Shown here: in pieces, positions 22,121 to 22,626 of the stretch
How the letters are laid out: each line of letters starts with the position of its first letter
How positions within the stretch are numbered: the first letter of the stretch is position 1
NCBI GenBank assembly: GCA_934462945.1
Contig: CAKSJF010000039.1
Coordinates: 1 to 22,626, forward strand
Length of the DNA: 22,626 nucleotides
Source of the DNA: an uncultured Clostridia bacterium
GTDB taxonomy: Bacteria; Bacillota; Clostridia; UBA1381
Direction of reading: 5' to 3'
Position numbers and translations under genes: made by a program
The notes under the pieces: generated by a model
What the model saw: the letters and a program-made list of their open reading frames with translations, nothing else
Database searches by the model: none
Told to the model about the DNA's origin: nothing

Positions 22121-22367
22121 ACAGGAACATTTAAAAAAACTTCAATCTTATCAGTTTGCAATGTATGATATGCTGCTCTATTTAGATACTCACCCGGATG
22201 ATAAAAAAGCGTTTTCGATGTATCAGGATTTAGCAGCAGAAACCAAGAAGTCCATGCGTGATTTTGAGAAAATGCATGGTCCGCTGACCATTCATTCCGC
22301 AGCAGATTTTGATACTTTCCGTTGGCTCGAATCACCTTGGCCGTGGGATAAGGAGGGAAATGAGTAA
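22113..22367 (+). CDS. cotJB: Spore coat protein CotJB
   Basis: The 84-residue acidic, helical protein contains the family patterns LKKLQSYQFAMYDMLLYLDTHP, cited here as LQSYQFAMYDMLLYLDTHP, and a C-terminal FRWLESPWPWDKEGNE. CotJB is a small coat component encoded between cotJA and cotJC and is thought to act with CotJC. AAAAAGGAG precedes the ATG, which overlaps cotJA. The TAA stop shares one base with the cotJC ATG, so all three genes are translationally coupled. Confidence 0.93.
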   Translation: MNRQEHLKKLQSYQFAMYDMLLYLDTHPDDKKAFSMYQDLAAETKKSMRDFEKMHGPLTIHSAADFDTFRWLESPWPWDKEGNE

Positions 22368-22626
22368 TGTTTCAATATAATAAATTTTTAGAATATCCAA
22401 TCCATATCAAAAATCCAAATCCGCGCCTGGCAAATATCGTCATTACACAATACGGCGGACCAAATGGCGAACTGGGCGCATCTCTCCGCTACCTATCCCA
22501 ACGCTACACCATGCCGGATGATATTTCAAAGGGCTTGCTGACCGATATTGGTACAGAGGAATTAGGTCATTTGGAGATGGTAGGAACTCTGGTAGCACAG
22601 CTCTCAAAAGGCGCACCGCCTAAAGA
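22367..22626 (+). CDS. cotJC: Spore coat protein CotJC, manganese catalase family (cut by right edge)
   Basis: The frame from the ATG at 22367 stays open to the window edge (86 codons seen; the family is about 190-200 residues). The visible part contains ITQYGGPNGELGASLRYLSQ, cited as GGPNGELGASLRYLSQR (about 30-46), and IGTEELGHLEMV (about 61-72). The glutamate and Glu-x-x-His residues in these helices are ligands of the dimanganese centre in manganese catalases. CotJC is the main CotJ product and probably detoxifies hydrogen peroxide in or on the spore. AAGGAGG lies before the start. Confidence 0.95.
   Translation, partial: MFQYNKFLEYPIHIKNPNPRLANIVITQYGGPNGELGASLRYLSQRYTMPDDISKGLLTDIGTEELGHLEMVGTLVAQLSKGAPPK

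Overview
The window looks like chromosomal DNA of an endospore-forming member of the Clostridia (Firmicutes), plausibly gut-associated. Three things support this. It carries sporulation genes (a ytxC-like fragment and cotJA-cotJB-cotJC). It has Gram-positive features (an SLH-anchored surface protein, strong GGAGG-type ribosome sites, sigma-A-like promoters with 17-bp spacers). It also carries deoxyhexose genes (L-rhamnose isomerase, rhamnose mutarotase, an alpha-L-fucosidase). No rRNA, tRNA, CRISPR array, insertion sequence or phage gene is visible, and no stretch over 300 bases lacks a gene.

Region 1 (1-14750, all minus strand, read from right to left) is a long cell-growth cluster. It begins at a good promoter near 14720 and runs zapA, a U32-family protein, maf, mreB, mreC, mreD, a class B penicillin-binding protein of the PBP2 type, a secreted SLH-anchored phosphodiester glycosidase-like protein, ligA, an M20 amidohydrolase, a probable GME-fold protein (DUF6873-like) and the start of a ytxC-like sporulation gene. 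Spacing is tight: there are ATGA overlaps at mreC/mreD and mreD/PBP2 and a 38-nt overlap at maf/mreB. A second promoter inside the cluster, just before the SLH protein, probably drives the lower half. The theme is division (ZapA), sidewall elongation (MreBCD/PBP2) and envelope modification, with housekeeping genes riding along.

Region 2 (14755-20872) holds a MATE exporter with its own promoter, then a deoxyhexose locus. An AraC-family regulator is followed on the same strand by rhaM and rhaA, which end at a strong terminator. A cytoplasmic GH29 alpha-L-fucosidase faces away from the regulator, followed closely by a short YdcZ-type DMT membrane protein. The araC-fucosidase intergenic region has two divergent promoters and a candidate pair of direct-repeat AraC-type half sites, 21 bp apart, abutting the fucosidase -35 box. 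The rhamnulokinase, aldolase and sugar transporter needed for a full pathway are not in the window.

Region 3 (20869-22626) holds a bidirectional terminator, a minus-strand patatin-like lipase with its own promoter, and the plus-strand cotJABC spore-coat operon, cut by the right edge inside cotJC.

The most unusual sequence feature is a perfect 13-bp inverted repeat with a 3-nt centre (1072-1100). It spans the stop codon of the amidohydrolase gene and the start codon of the GME-like gene, in a junction with no Shine-Dalgarno sequence. I did not find a clearly new multi-gene system. The strongest leads are this palindrome, the SLH phosphodiester glycosidase inside the elongation operon, and the candidate AraC operator.
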